From positions 62,001-126,000 of the forward strand of contig JAVDPC010000006.1 in the NCBI GenBank assembly GCA_031296915.1: a stretch of 64,000 nt of DNA, read 5' to 3'. The position numbers were made by a program, and so were the translations under genes. The notes beneath the pieces are model-generated. The model was not told the DNA's origin, ran no database searches, and worked only from the letters and a program-made list of their open reading frames with translations. This DNA comes from Cerasicoccus frondis. GTDB taxonomy: Bacteria > Verrucomicrobiota > Verrucomicrobiia > Opitutales > Cerasicoccaceae. This document shows, piece after piece, positions 37,097 to 46,102 of the stretch (position 1 is its first letter; every line of letters starts with the position of its first letter).

Positions 37097-40000
37097 ATGC
37101 ATTTCCCCGACGCTCAGACCATCCGCTTACGCGGCGCCCGCCAAAACAATCTACAGGGCATAGACCTCGATTTGCCCTTGGGGCAATTGATCGTCGTCAC
37201 AGGCTTAAGCGGCGCCGGCAAGAGCTCTCTTGTGTTTGATACGCTCCACGCCGAGGGGCAACGCCGCTACGTTGAAACATTCTCCCCCTACACGCGACAA
37301 TTCCTCGAAATGCTCGACCGCCCCAAGGTCGACTCCATCGAAAACATCCGCCCATCCATCGCCATCCGCCAAAGCAACACGGTTAAAACGTCGCGCTCCA
37401 CGGTCGGCACCATGACTGAGCTGTGTGACTATTTCAAAGTCTGGTTCGGCCAAGTTTGTCAGCTCATCGATCCGGCAAGCGGCAAACCGATCCAAGACGA
37501 CAACCCGCAGAGCATTTGGCGAGCGGGGCACAAGGCGCACAATGGCGAGTCTGCACTGGTGATGTTTGAAGTCACCCGTCCCGGCAAGCTCAAGTGGAAG
37601 CAAATACTGGATTCCGTTTCGAGCCAGGGCTTCACCCGCATCCTGCATCAGGACACCATTACTCGCATCAATGAGATCGACGCTGAGAAGCTGGCCACGG
37701 ACGCTGTAATCGCCGTTATTGTCGACAAAGTAAAGCTCACGCCAAACCAGCGCTCACGCTTCATCGACGCCGCCACGACTGCACTTAAATTCGGTCAGGG
37801 CGAGCTGTTGCTTGGTGTGCTGGCTGGCGACCGTCCGGAAGCAATGGAACGCTTCACCGAAGGCCTGCACTCGCCGATGACCGGGCAGACTTTTTCACCC
37901 GCCACCCCGAACCTGTTTTCCTTCAACTCTCCAGTCGGCGCATGTCCACGCTGCCGGGGTTTTGGCCGCGTTATTGAAATCGACTACCGTCTCGTAGTGC
38001 CCGATGAAACGCTCACTTTGGCCGAGGGCGCGATCAAACCATTTCAGGGTGAAGTTTACAGCGAATCATTACGAGACCTGCAAAAAGCCGCCAAAAAACA
38101 TGGCGTGCCGATGGACGTACCTTGGCGCGAGCTCAGCGACGAGCATCGTAACTTTGTGCTCAATGGAGAAAGCGGTTACGGCGAGGGTAATCGCGAATGG
38201 CTCAAAGCCTGGTACGGCGTGAAGCGTTTCTTCGATTGGCTTGAAGGCAACACCTATAAAATGCACGTGCGGGTGTTTCTCTCACGCTTCCGCAGCTACA
38301 CCGAGTGTCCAGATTGCCACGGCTCGCGGCTCGTCCCCGATGCGCTGAATTGGAAATGGCGAGGGCATACGCTGCCTGACCTTTACCAAATGCCAATCGG
38401 ACAGCTTTATGATCTGATCAAGGCAGCGCCGGAATTCGAAGATGTAAACAAGCCTGCCCAGCTCGCACTGGATAACATTCTGACGCGACTGAATTACCTG
38501 ACGCAAGTCGGCCTGGAATACCTAACTCTGGATCGCACAAGCCGCACTTTGTCCGGCGGCGAAGCACAGCGCGTCAACCTGACTTCATGCCTGGGAGCAT
38601 CACTCGTAGACACGCTTTTCGTACTGGATGAGCCGAGCATTGGCCTACATGCACGCGACATCGACCGCCTAGTCAGCATTCTGAGAAACCTGACTAATCA
38701 AGGCAATACAGTGGTCGTCGTCGAACATGATGAGTCTGTGATGCGCGCAGCAGATTGGTTAGTCGAAATTGGTCCTCAGCCGGGCAGTGGCGGCGGTCGC
38801 GTAGTCTATGCCGGACCCGCCAAACAAATCGCGACCGCTCGGGAGAGCATCACCGGTAAATATCTCTCCGGCCAGGAGACGATCACACCGCCTACAGCGC
38901 GCCGCAAAGTAAGCAAGAAGCAACCGTCACTTGCGATCAGAGGCGCGTGCAAACACAACCTCGAAAAGGTTAATTTGAATGTTCCACTGGGTCGCTTCGT
39001 GGCGTTGACCGGTGTCTCCGGCTCAGGCAAATCCACGCTGCTCGACAACGTCATCCACCAGGGAGTGCTAACTTTGCGTGGCAAAGTAAGTGAAAACCCA
39101 GCCGCCGTGAAGAGCATAACGGGCGAAGGGTTGTTTGGCGACATCGTGCTTGTCGACCAGTCTCCCATCAGCAAGACGCCACGCTCAAACCCCGCTCTCT
39201 TCGCCGATGCCTGGGACGGCATTCGCAATCTCTTTGCCGCCACGGAACAAGCCCGCCAAGATGGCCTGACCGCCTCTCATTTCTCATTCAACTCGGGCCA
39301 GGGCCGCTGTGAGCATTGTCAGGGGCTCGGATTCGAGCGCGTGGAAATGCAATTCCTATCCGACGTTTATGTGCCCTGCCCTGTCTGTGAATCGAAGCGG
39401 TTCAAGCCAGAAGTCCTGGCCATTCGCTGGAAAGAAAAATCAGTCGACCAAGTGCTCGGCCTGACGGTCCAAGATGCGCGCCTATTTTTCCAAGGCCAAA
39501 AGAAAATAGAGAACAAGCTGGCGGCGCTGACCGATGTGGGCCTCGGCTACTTGCCGCTTGGGCAACCGCTCAACACCTTGTCCGGCGGTGAATCCCAGCG
39601 CCTGAAACTCGTAAAATATTTGAGCGGGTTTGATCAGGAAAAGGAACTCCCGGCACTCCTGCTACTTGACGAACCCACCACCGGACTCCACCGGGATGAC
39701 GTCAAGCGACTCATTGCTGTCTTGCAAAAACTTGTTGAGCACAACCACAGCCTTGTGGTCATCGAACATCAGTTGGACATGATAATCGCCGCAGACTGGC
39801 TCATCGAAATGGGCCCTGGCGCCGGTGACAAAGGCGGCAAAATCGTGTTCGAAGGCACGCCCTCCCAAGCGTCTAAAAAGCAAACTGAGACCGCCCCATA
39901 TCTTCGTGAAGCGCTTGAGCTTAACAATGATCGCATCGTAGACTTTGCAACGCAAAGTAAATCGCTGGAAGCCGCAGAACCTTTGCCGAAAGCTCGCAGC

Positions 40001-42694
40001 GAAACGGCGGTTATCGTGTCAGGCGCGCGCGAACACAATCTGCGCAACCTGAACGTGAAGATTCCACATGGCGTGTTCAACGTTGTGACCGGCGTTTCAG
40101 GCTCCGGCAAATCCTCACTTGCCTTCGACATTATTTTTGCTGAAGGCCAACGCCGCTTCCTCGAATCGATGTCGTCCTATGCACGTCAATTCGTGGAGCA
40201 ATTGCCGCGACCTGACATTGACGACCTGCGCGGCATCCCCCCCACCGTAGCCATCGAGCAGCGCATCACGCGTGGCACGCGCAAATCGACTGTCGCAACG
40301 ATTACTGAAGTCGCCCAATACCTGCGCCTGCTCTTTGCCAAAGTAGGCATACAGCACAGCCCCACCACGGGCGAACCAGTCGCCGCGCAAAGCATGGCGT
40401 CGATTAAAAAACGATTGGCCAGCGCCATCGATTCACCCGAAGCGAAAAAGGCAAAGGCGCTCTACTTATGCGCGCCTTTGATCCGCTCGCGCAAGGGACA
40501 TCATCAGCCACTGGCCAATTGGGCGGCAGACCATGGCTACGAACTTTTGCGCTGTGACGGTAAGCTCGTCGAGGTTGCGAAATTCGAAAAGCTTGACCGT
40601 TACCGCGAACACGATATCGAGCTGGCGTTGGCTTTAGGCAAGCCCACCGTGCGCGCCGAAAAAGCCGCAGGCTACCTCGATGAGGCGCTCAAGCTCGGCA
40701 AAGGCTCTTGCTTTTTGCTGTCGGACAACGGCGAAGTTTTAGCGTGGTTTTCGACCAGCCGAACCGATCCGGCAACTGGAGAGGCATTCCCCGAACTCGA
40801 CCCGAAACACTTCTCGTGGAACTCGCCCAAAGGCTGGTGCGAAACCTGCCGCGGGCATGGCGTCATTCATGATTGGATGCTCGACCACGAAGACTACGAG
40901 GAAATTCCCGACGATGTCAGCGGCGGTCAAGATTGTCCCGATTGCCTAGGCGAGCGTTTGAACCCAATCGCCCGTGCGGTTCGTGCGCCAGTGAAAAAAG
41001 CCACGCTAAAGAAGTACTGCGCCCATGATGCGGACAGCATTTCTTTACCGGAATTGCTGGCCCTCCCCCCCTCTGCACTGCTGACCATTCTGGTTAGCCT
41101 GAAGCTTGACGCGCGCGGAAAGAAAATCGCGGCGGAGATCGTGCCGGAAGTCACCGAGCGGCTCAAGTTCATGGACCGCGTGGGTCTTAGCTACCTGACG
41201 CTTGACCGCGCGACAGCGACGCTTTCCGGGGGCGAAGCGCAACGTATTCGCCTCGCAGCGCAGTTGGGCTCGAATCTGGCTGGTGTCTTATACGTCCTCG
41301 ATGAACCGTCGATAGGCTTACATGCACGCGACAATGACGACCTGATCAAGTCGCTGCATCAACTTCGCGACAACGGCAACACATTGCTCGTCGTGGAGCA
41401 TGACGACGAGACGATGCGCGCAGCAGATAACATTATCGACCTAGGGCCAGGCGCGGGAGTCAACGGCGGGCGTTTACTTGCGCAGGGCGACTACCGGACA
41501 ATCTCCAAGGCGGAGGAAAGTCTGACTGGGCGATTGCTGCGCGAGGGGATCCCCCACCCTCTCCGAGGCAGCTATCGAACATTGCCCAAAAAATGGAGCG
41601 TGCGCTCCCGCCCCAAAGAGCCGAGCTGGATGGTTTTGCGTGAAGCGAATCTGCGCAATCTCAAGGGCGGTGAATTACGATTGCCGCTTGAGCGGCTCAT
41701 CATGGTCTCCGGGGTGTCGGGCGCTGGCAAAAGCACGATGTTCCGCGACCTGCTTCACCCGGCTGTTGATGCGGCAATCGGCGAAAACAATCGCAAATTG
41801 ACGCCAAAAGATCTGCCCAAGAAAAGTACGCTTTGCTCCACTCCTGGTGCATTTAAAGAACTCTATGACGGCAATGCCTTCCGTAAAGTAATTGAGGTCG
41901 ACCAAGCGCCGATCGGCAAGACGCCCAGGTCAACGCCAGCTACTTACATTGGCGCTTTCGATATCATACGAGATGTTTTCGCGACCCTGCCGGAAGCCAA
42001 GATGCGTGGACTAACACCTGGCGCCTTTTCTTTCAACACCAAGGGAGGCCGCTGCGAAACCTGCAAAGGCGCCGGCCGCATAAAGCTGGAGATGGCGTTT
42101 CTCCCCAACAGCTACCAACCATGCGACGAATGTGGAGGCCTGCGCTATGGGAAAGAGATGCTCGATTTACGTTGGAACGGTAAAAACATTGCCGACGTAC
42201 TCGACATGACCTTTGAAGAAGCAGCGGCATTTTTCGATTTTCACTCACGCTTAAGCGACTTGATGCAGCTCATGGTCGAAACCGGTCTTGGCTACCTGAC
42301 GCTTGGGCAAAGCAGTCCAACCCTGTCTGGTGGCGAAGCGCAGCGTCTAAAGCTAGTCAGTGAGCTGGCGGCTGGCTTACCAAGCTTCAAGGAGAAGTCG
42401 CGCAACATCCTGCGCCGCAATCTATACATCCTGGAAGAGCCAACAATTGGACTGCACCTGAGCGACTGCCAACGCCTGATCGAACTACTGCATCGGCTCG
42501 TCGATCAGCGCCATACAGTCATCGTGATCGAACACAATCTAGACCTAATCGCTGAAGCAGACTATGCCGTGGAAATCGGCCCGCAAGGTGGCGACGGTGG
42601 TGGCAAAATACTCTACCAAGGCGCCGTTAAGGGGCTTGCGGAGCAAGCTGCTTGCCCGACAGCTCCTTACCTGAAGTCCTTGCTACGCGTATGA
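37097..42694 (+). CDS. uvrA: Double-length UvrA (excinuclease ABC subunit A, fused duplicate)
   Basis: At 1865 residues this is twice the normal UvrA length (about 940). Four Walker A motifs occur, at about residues 36 (GLSGAGKSS), 639 (GVSGSGKST), 998 (GVSGSGKSS) and 1539 (GVSGAGKST), and four ABC signatures, at about 486, 829, 1377 and 1743 (LSGGEAQR or LSGGESQR). CX2C zinc pairs lie in each half, e.g. CEHCQGLGFERVEMQFL and CETCKGAGRIKLEMAFL. Two complete UvrA-like halves are therefore fused; the second has a shorter insert. UvrA scans DNA for bulky lesions in nucleotide-excision repair. Chlamydiae have a similar long UvrA, so this is a PVC-group trait. The 3' end overlaps the convergent DUF1573 gene by 68 bases. 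Confidence 0.95.
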   Translation: MHFPDAQTIRLRGARQNNLQGIDLDLPLGQLIVVTGLSGAGKSSLVFDTLHAEGQRRYVETFSPYTRQFLEMLDRPKVDSIENIRPSIAIRQSNTVKTSRSTVGTMTELCDYFKVWFGQVCQLIDPASGKPIQDDNPQSIWRAGHKAHNGESALVMFEVTRPGKLKWKQILDSVSSQGFTRILHQDTITRINEIDAEKLATDAVIAVIVDKVKLTPNQRSRFIDAATTALKFGQGELLLGVLAGDRPEAMERFTEGLHSPMTGQTFSPATPNLFSFNSPVGACPRCRGFGRVIEIDYRLVVPDETLTLAEGAIKPFQGEVYSESLRDLQKAAKKHGVPMDVPWRELSDEHRNFVLNGESGYGEGNREWLKAWYGVKRFFDWLEGNTYKMHVRVFLSRFRSYTECPDCHGSRLVPDALNWKWRGHTLPDLYQMPIGQLYDLIKAAPEFEDVNKPAQLALDNILTRLNYLTQVGLEYLTLDRTSRTLSGGEAQRVNLTSCLGASLVDTLFVLDEPSIGLHARDIDRLVSILRNLTNQGNTVVVVEHDESVMRAADWLVEIGPQPGSGGGRVVYAGPAKQIATARESITGKYLSGQETITPPTARRKVSKKQPSLAIRGACKHNLEKVNLNVPLGRFVALTGVSGSGKSTLLDNVIHQGVLTLRGKVSENPAAVKSITGEGLFGDIVLVDQSPISKTPRSNPALFADAWDGIRNLFAATEQARQDGLTASHFSFNSGQGRCEHCQGLGFERVEMQFLSDVYVPCPVCESKRFKPEVLAIRWKEKSVDQVLGLTVQDARLFFQGQKKIENKLAALTDVGLGYLPLGQPLNTLSGGESQRLKLVKYLSGFDQEKELPALLLLDEPTTGLHRDDVKRLIAVLQKLVEHNHSLVVIEHQLDMIIAADWLIEMGPGAGDKGGKIVFEGTPSQASKKQTETAPYLREALELNNDRIVDFATQSKSLEAAEPLPKARSETAVIVSGAREHNLRNLNVKIPHGVFNVVTGVSGSGKSSLAFDIIFAEGQRRFLESMSSYARQFVEQLPRPDIDDLRGIPPTVAIEQRITRGTRKSTVATITEVAQYLRLLFAKVGIQHSPTTGEPVAAQSMASIKKRLASAIDSPEAKKAKALYLCAPLIRSRKGHHQPLANWAADHGYELLRCDGKLVEVAKFEKLDRYREHDIELALALGKPTVRAEKAAGYLDEALKLGKGSCFLLSDNGEVLAWFSTSRTDPATGEAFPELDPKHFSWNSPKGWCETCRGHGVIHDWMLDHEDYEEIPDDVSGGQDCPDCLGERLNPIARAVRAPVKKATLKKYCAHDADSISLPELLALPPSALLTILVSLKLDARGKKIAAEIVPEVTERLKFMDRVGLSYLTLDRATATLSGGEAQRIRLAAQLGSNLAGVLYVLDEPSIGLHARDNDDLIKSLHQLRDNGNTLLVVEHDDETMRAADNIIDLGPGAGVNGGRLLAQGDYRTISKAEESLTGRLLREGIPHPLRGSYRTLPKKWSVRSRPKEPSWMVLREANLRNLKGGELRLPLERLIMVSGVSGAGKSTMFRDLLHPAVDAAIGENNRKLTPKDLPKKSTLCSTPGAFKELYDGNAFRKVIEVDQAPIGKTPRSTPATYIGAFDIIRDVFATLPEAKMRGLTPGAFSFNTKGGRCETCKGAGRIKLEMAFLPNSYQPCDECGGLRYGKEMLDLRWNGKNIADVLDMTFEEAAAFFDFHSRLSDLMQLMVETGLGYLTLGQSSPTLSGGEAQRLKLVSELAAGLPSFKEKSRNILRRNLYILEEPTIGLHLSDCQRLIELLHRLVDQRHTVIVIEHNLDLIAEADYAVEIGPQGGDGGGKILYQGAVKGLAEQAACPTAPYLKSLLRV

Positions 42695-43340
42695 TGGCAA
42701 AAGCATAGGAATCAGCCAACAGTTTGTCATTCGCATCGAAGGCGCCGAGTTTGAATTTCGCACGCCCAGGCTTTTCCACTTTGGGCTCAACGGTGACGGT
42801 GTAGTCACCGACGCCGCTTTCCGCGCGAACAATCGTCACGTTAAAATCTTCAGGATTGTCGCCCCCGATCAAACGCACATCTGCTTCAACATTTTCGCCA
42901 AGCACAACTTGAAATTGCTTTGCCTCCAAAGGCTCACTCCCAACATTCCAAAAGACCACCCGCGGCTTGATAGTCATAATTTCCGGAATGGTAATCTCCA
43001 GCCGCAATGTCGCCCGCTTGGGCTCGCTATCGGTGATCACAGAAATCGTCTTTTGCTGATGCCCTGTTCGAGCGTCAAAGCTGAAAGTCGCTGTAATTTC
43101 GCCTGATTCACCAGGAGCATAGACCTTCTTAGCAAGGGCCGGCACCGTGCAACCGCAAGACGATTTAGCTGAGAGAATGGTGATCGTGGAATCGCCAGTG
43201 TTTTTGAACGGAAACTTTGCAACGAATTCTTTTTCTCCGAGTTTGGCCACACCACCATCCACACTAGTCGTTTCAAATACCAACTCGGCATTCAGGACCA
43301 GCGTGGCAAGGAGGCTAAAGAAAAGGATCAGATACTTCAT
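42627..43340 (-). CDS. DUF1573 exported protein
   Basis: A 237-residue protein with a signal peptide (LILFFSLLATLVLNAEL) and a DUF1573-type immunoglobulin-like fold. The conserved LSAKSSCGCTVPAL cysteine block is near residue 60, and the KTISVITDSEPKRATLRLEI strand pattern follows. DUF1573 proteins are common in Bacteroidota and Verrucomicrobiota and their function is unknown. It is the third gene of an operon and overlaps the MauE-like gene by ATGA. Its 3' end runs 68 bases into the convergent uvrA gene. Confidence 0.8.
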   Translation of the reverse strand: MKYLILFFSLLATLVLNAELVFETTSVDGGVAKLGEKEFVAKFPFKNTGDSTITILSAKSSCGCTVPALAKKVYAPGESGEITATFSFDARTGHQQKTISVITDSEPKRATLRLEITIPEIMTIKPRVVFWNVGSEPLEAKQFQVVLGENVEADVRLIGGDNPEDFNVTIVRAESGVGDYTVTVEPKVEKPGRAKFKLGAFDANDKLLADSYAFAIIRVARTSGKELSGKQLAPQAP

Positions 43341-43753
43341 GAGATTTTTTTATGCGATTTAATATCCAGTAAATAAACTCCAGTCAAAGCCGCAAGCAGG
43401 AAGCAGTTACGGACGAGGGCAAAAGTTACCGAACTCCCCGCGCCGCCGGTACAACCGCAGTCTATATTGAGCCCACGCGCCAAGGCAGATAGCAAGGCCG
43501 TAATGAACACAGTAAGCATCGCCACGAGCCAGAACAGACCACCCTTCCGTGTAAAAGGCGGCATAACCCCTAAACCTGCAAATACTTCAAGCCAGGGAAG
43601 AAACAGGGCAACCCACCAAGCCATTCTTTCGCCTAGCAATTGATAATTCAATATACTCCGGTAGAATTCGACCGGATCTGCAATTTTTCCAACGCTGGTC
43701 CAAATGAAAAAGCCCCCCACACAGATTGCCAATACATGCGCAAAGGCTTTCAT
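43337..43753 (-). CDS. MauE/DoxX-like membrane protein
   Basis: A 138-residue protein with four membrane segments and the features of the MauE domain: SVGKIADPVEFYRSILNYQL after the first helix, LPWLEVFAGLGVM, and a cysteine-containing NIDCGCTGGAGS loop. MauE was described in methylamine dehydrogenase maturation; related proteins often sit with thiol-redox proteins. Its ATG overlaps the rhodanese stop (ATGA) and its TGA overlaps the DUF1573 start (ATGA), so it is the middle gene of a tightly coupled trio. Confidence 0.8.
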   Translation of the reverse strand: MKAFAHVLAICVGGFFIWTSVGKIADPVEFYRSILNYQLLGERMAWWVALFLPWLEVFAGLGVMPPFTRKGGLFWLVAMLTVFITALLSALARGLNIDCGCTGGAGSSVTFALVRNCFLLAALTGVYLLDIKSHKKIS

Positions 43754-44187
43754 TGCTTGGAATGCTCCTCCCAAGCCTCAATTCCCCCAAAGAGCCAATA
43801 CACCCGGTCATCTCCCAGATCAGAACGCAATCTGGCAGCAGCCTCCTTGCTCAGTTCGCAACCTTCGCCATCACAGTAAACCACAATGGCCGCATCGGGC
43901 GACCACTGCGCGAGCATTTCACCAAAACCATGATCCCAGTCTTGCAGGGAGACATTAACAGCGCCTTCGATGTGCTTTTCGGCAAAAACGTCGGGAGTGC
44001 GCGCATCAACCCAGAGGAAATCATCCATCGTGACGACTTGCTCGACAGTGCGCATCCATTCGTCTTCCACAAGTTGTGTTGGCTCCGGACGCGGATGCAG
44101 CAACGCGCTACCCCCCGCCCCGGCGAACGCAAGCGAGAATATCAACAGGGTTTGCATCCAACATCGCATGCGGCAAAGCTGCGACAT
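43750..44187 (-). CDS. Exported rhodanese-domain protein
   Basis: A 145-residue protein with a hydrophobic N-terminus (TLLIFSLAFAGAGGSALL) suggesting export, then a rhodanese domain: FLWVDARTPDVFAEKHIEGA, then AIVVYCDGEGCELSKEAAARL with a Cys in the active-site loop (YCDGEGCE). Rhodaneses handle persulfide sulfur. The true start is uncertain: ATGs at 44199, 44187, 44169 and 44157 are all possible and I took 44187. It is the first gene of the rhodanese-MauE-DUF1573 operon and diverges from the pseudouridine synthase gene. Confidence 0.75.
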   Translation of the reverse strand: MSQLCRMRCWMQTLLIFSLAFAGAGGSALLHPRPEPTQLVEDEWMRTVEQVVTMDDFLWVDARTPDVFAEKHIEGAVNVSLQDWDHGFGEMLAQWSPDAAIVVYCDGEGCELSKEAAARLRSDLGDDRVYWLFGGIEAWEEHSKQ

Positions 44188-44265
44188 TTTAGCTCTCATG
44201 CAAGCGCACAGCGCATAAATCGCTTGCGCCCAGGGCAGTTTGCCCTGATGAATAGGCGGTTTCAC

Positions 44266-45000
44266 ATGCCAGAGCCCGAAGCTATCAGATTGCAGAAATA
44301 CTTGTCCGAACAGGGGTTTTGCTCGCGTCGCAAGGCCGAGACCCTGATCGAGGAAGGCGTCGTGTCCATCAACGGTAAGACCGCCCAACTCGGCGATAAA
44401 GTCGTGACCGGCAAAGACATCGTCAAAGTCGAGGGGCAGCGCGTCAACGCCCGTAAGCTCAAGCGCTGGATTTTGATGATGAACAAGCCCAAGGGTGTCA
44501 TCTGCAGCCACAACGACCCCCATAACAGCAAAACCATCTACCACCTGATGCCTCCAGAGTTGGCGACGGAAAAGCTCATTTGCTGCGGTCGTCTGGACAA
44601 AGAAAGTGAAGGCATGCTGATTTTGACTACGGACGGCGATCTGGCTCAACGCATCACCCACCCCTCAGGAGGCGTGGTGAAGCGTTACCGCGTGAAGCTT
44701 AGCCGCAACTTCGACACCACGCTGATTCCGAAACTAATCAAGGGCGTCAAACGCGATGGCGACTTCCTGCAGGCGAAGAAAATCGTCATGGCGACGCATG
44801 GGCCGGACGTCGAGCGACGCTTGGAAGTGCACCTCGAACAAGGCCGCAAGCGCGAGATCCGGCGCATGTTTGAAGCCTTCGGCTACTTTGTGGATAAGCT
44901 CGAGCGTTTCCAAATGGGCAATTTACCCATGAAGGGCATCCCCCGAGGTGGGGTTCGTGAAGTGACAAAACGCGAATTGGACTTTCTCTTTTCAAAATAG
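44266..45000 (+). CDS. Pseudouridine synthase, RsuA/RluB family
   Basis: A 244-residue enzyme that isomerises uridine in rRNA. It opens with an S4 RNA-binding domain (LQKYLSEQGFCSRRKAETLI) and has the catalytic-Asp motif CGRLDKESEGMLILTTDGDL, then PSGGVVKRYRVKLS and the GRKREIRRMFEAFGY stretch typical of the RsuA/RluB/RluE/RluF group. The substrate site (16S or 23S) is unclear. ATG at 44266 is chosen; 44248 is also in frame. A secreted-protein gene starts 18 bases downstream on the same strand. Confidence 0.9.
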   Translation: MPEPEAIRLQKYLSEQGFCSRRKAETLIEEGVVSINGKTAQLGDKVVTGKDIVKVEGQRVNARKLKRWILMMNKPKGVICSHNDPHNSKTIYHLMPPELATEKLICCGRLDKESEGMLILTTDGDLAQRITHPSGGVVKRYRVKLSRNFDTTLIPKLIKGVKRDGDFLQAKKIVMATHGPDVERRLEVHLEQGRKREIRRMFEAFGYFVDKLERFQMGNLPMKGIPRGGVREVTKRELDFLFSK

Positions 45001-45018
45001 TCGTTACGATAAATACCG

Positions 45019-45858
45019 ATGATCTTTAAGACCCGTTTCATGCTTTTTATTGGCGCATTGTTGGCGTCGCTATCCCTTCAGGCCCAAGACCGGATGATGA
45101 ACATATACCTGGAGCCTGACATCAATGGCACTGTGTATTTTCAGGAGGATCTGGAAGAGCTGAACGACTTGGAGCCCCGCCCGCTTCTCGATGGCTCCGG
45201 CGCAGGGCAAGGCTGGATGTTCGTCCAATACCCGGGCAAGTATGTCGGCCATGTGCAGGCATCCGACGTATCAGCAGGCAAAATAGTTCGCAACGGGTCA
45301 AAAGCTTACCTGCGCGCGGATACAGGAAGCCCAGTGCTGGCTGTCATTCTGGATGGCGACGAAGCCGAAGTAGCTCGTGTCGAAAACGGATGGGCCACCG
45401 TTTACTTTGAGGGCGAGGCGCCGGCTTACTTTCGCATGGACTCTTCAGGCCCAAGCAGCGTTGCGGCGGTAGCTCCAGCTGGAGCAGTGGGCAAGGCGAA
45501 GGCGTCCAATGGCGCAGGCGCCCCACCAGTCTTGCAAGAAGTAAAGATGCAGGAAACGCTAATCAATGCGCCGGTCACGTCTGGTATCCGCCCAATGTCA
45601 CAAAGCGTGGCCCGCTACGTTCAGGGAAAATTCGTCCCCATATCATCATGGGATCGCATTTTCGGCTCCGACTATCGCTATCGTTTAGTCGACGCCAATG
45701 ACGACACCATCGCTTACGTCAAAGTCGAGGACACCATAGTATTTGGTAAGCTGGAAAGCTACTTTGGCGAGAAAGTTGAAATTCAGGGCGTTCTCCGCCG
45801 GATCAAAGGCGGCGTACCCATTGAAATTACGGCTGATAACATCCGCGTACTGCGTTAA
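45019..45858 (+). CDS. Secreted protein of unknown function
   Basis: A 279-residue protein with a signal peptide (MLFIGALLASLSLQAQD). A central segment (KAYLRADTGSPVLAVILDGD, EVARVENGWATVYFEGEAPA) resembles an SH3-like fold. An Ala/Gly-rich linker (AVAPAGAVGKAKASNGAGAP) leads to a conserved-looking C-terminal part (RYVQGKFVPISSWDRIFG, EIQGVLRRIKGGVPIEI). I have no function to offer. It is probably read through from the pseudouridine synthase gene and ends at a good terminator. Confidence 0.65.
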   Translation: MIFKTRFMLFIGALLASLSLQAQDRMMNIYLEPDINGTVYFQEDLEELNDLEPRPLLDGSGAGQGWMFVQYPGKYVGHVQASDVSAGKIVRNGSKAYLRADTGSPVLAVILDGDEAEVARVENGWATVYFEGEAPAYFRMDSSGPSSVAAVAPAGAVGKAKASNGAGAPPVLQEVKMQETLINAPVTSGIRPMSQSVARYVQGKFVPISSWDRIFGSDYRYRLVDANDDTIAYVKVEDTIVFGKLESYFGEKVEIQGVLRRIKGGVPIEITADNIRVLR

Positions 45859-45884
45859 TTTCGTCCACTACCTCATTTTGAAAG

Positions 45885-45908
45885 GGCCCGTTAAATACGG
45901 GCCTTTTT
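45885..45908 (+). terminator. Rho-independent terminator after 45858
   Basis: GGCCCGT and ACGGGCC form a seven-base GC-rich stem around a short loop, followed at once by TTTTT. A textbook terminator. Confidence 0.85.
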
Positions 45909-46102
45909 CGTATCTGGCGATACAGATCATATGACGCCATGAAATCCAACCCATAAGAAAATTTTATTATTAGACATTTTTATATTAAAAGTTCGAATAT
46001 AAAGCCAAATTACCTATTGTCTTAAACATCTACTAAAGAAGGGGGATGTAGGTCCAGAGCAGTTGCTCGACCGAAGCCGCCTATTTGACTACAATAGGAC
46101 CA

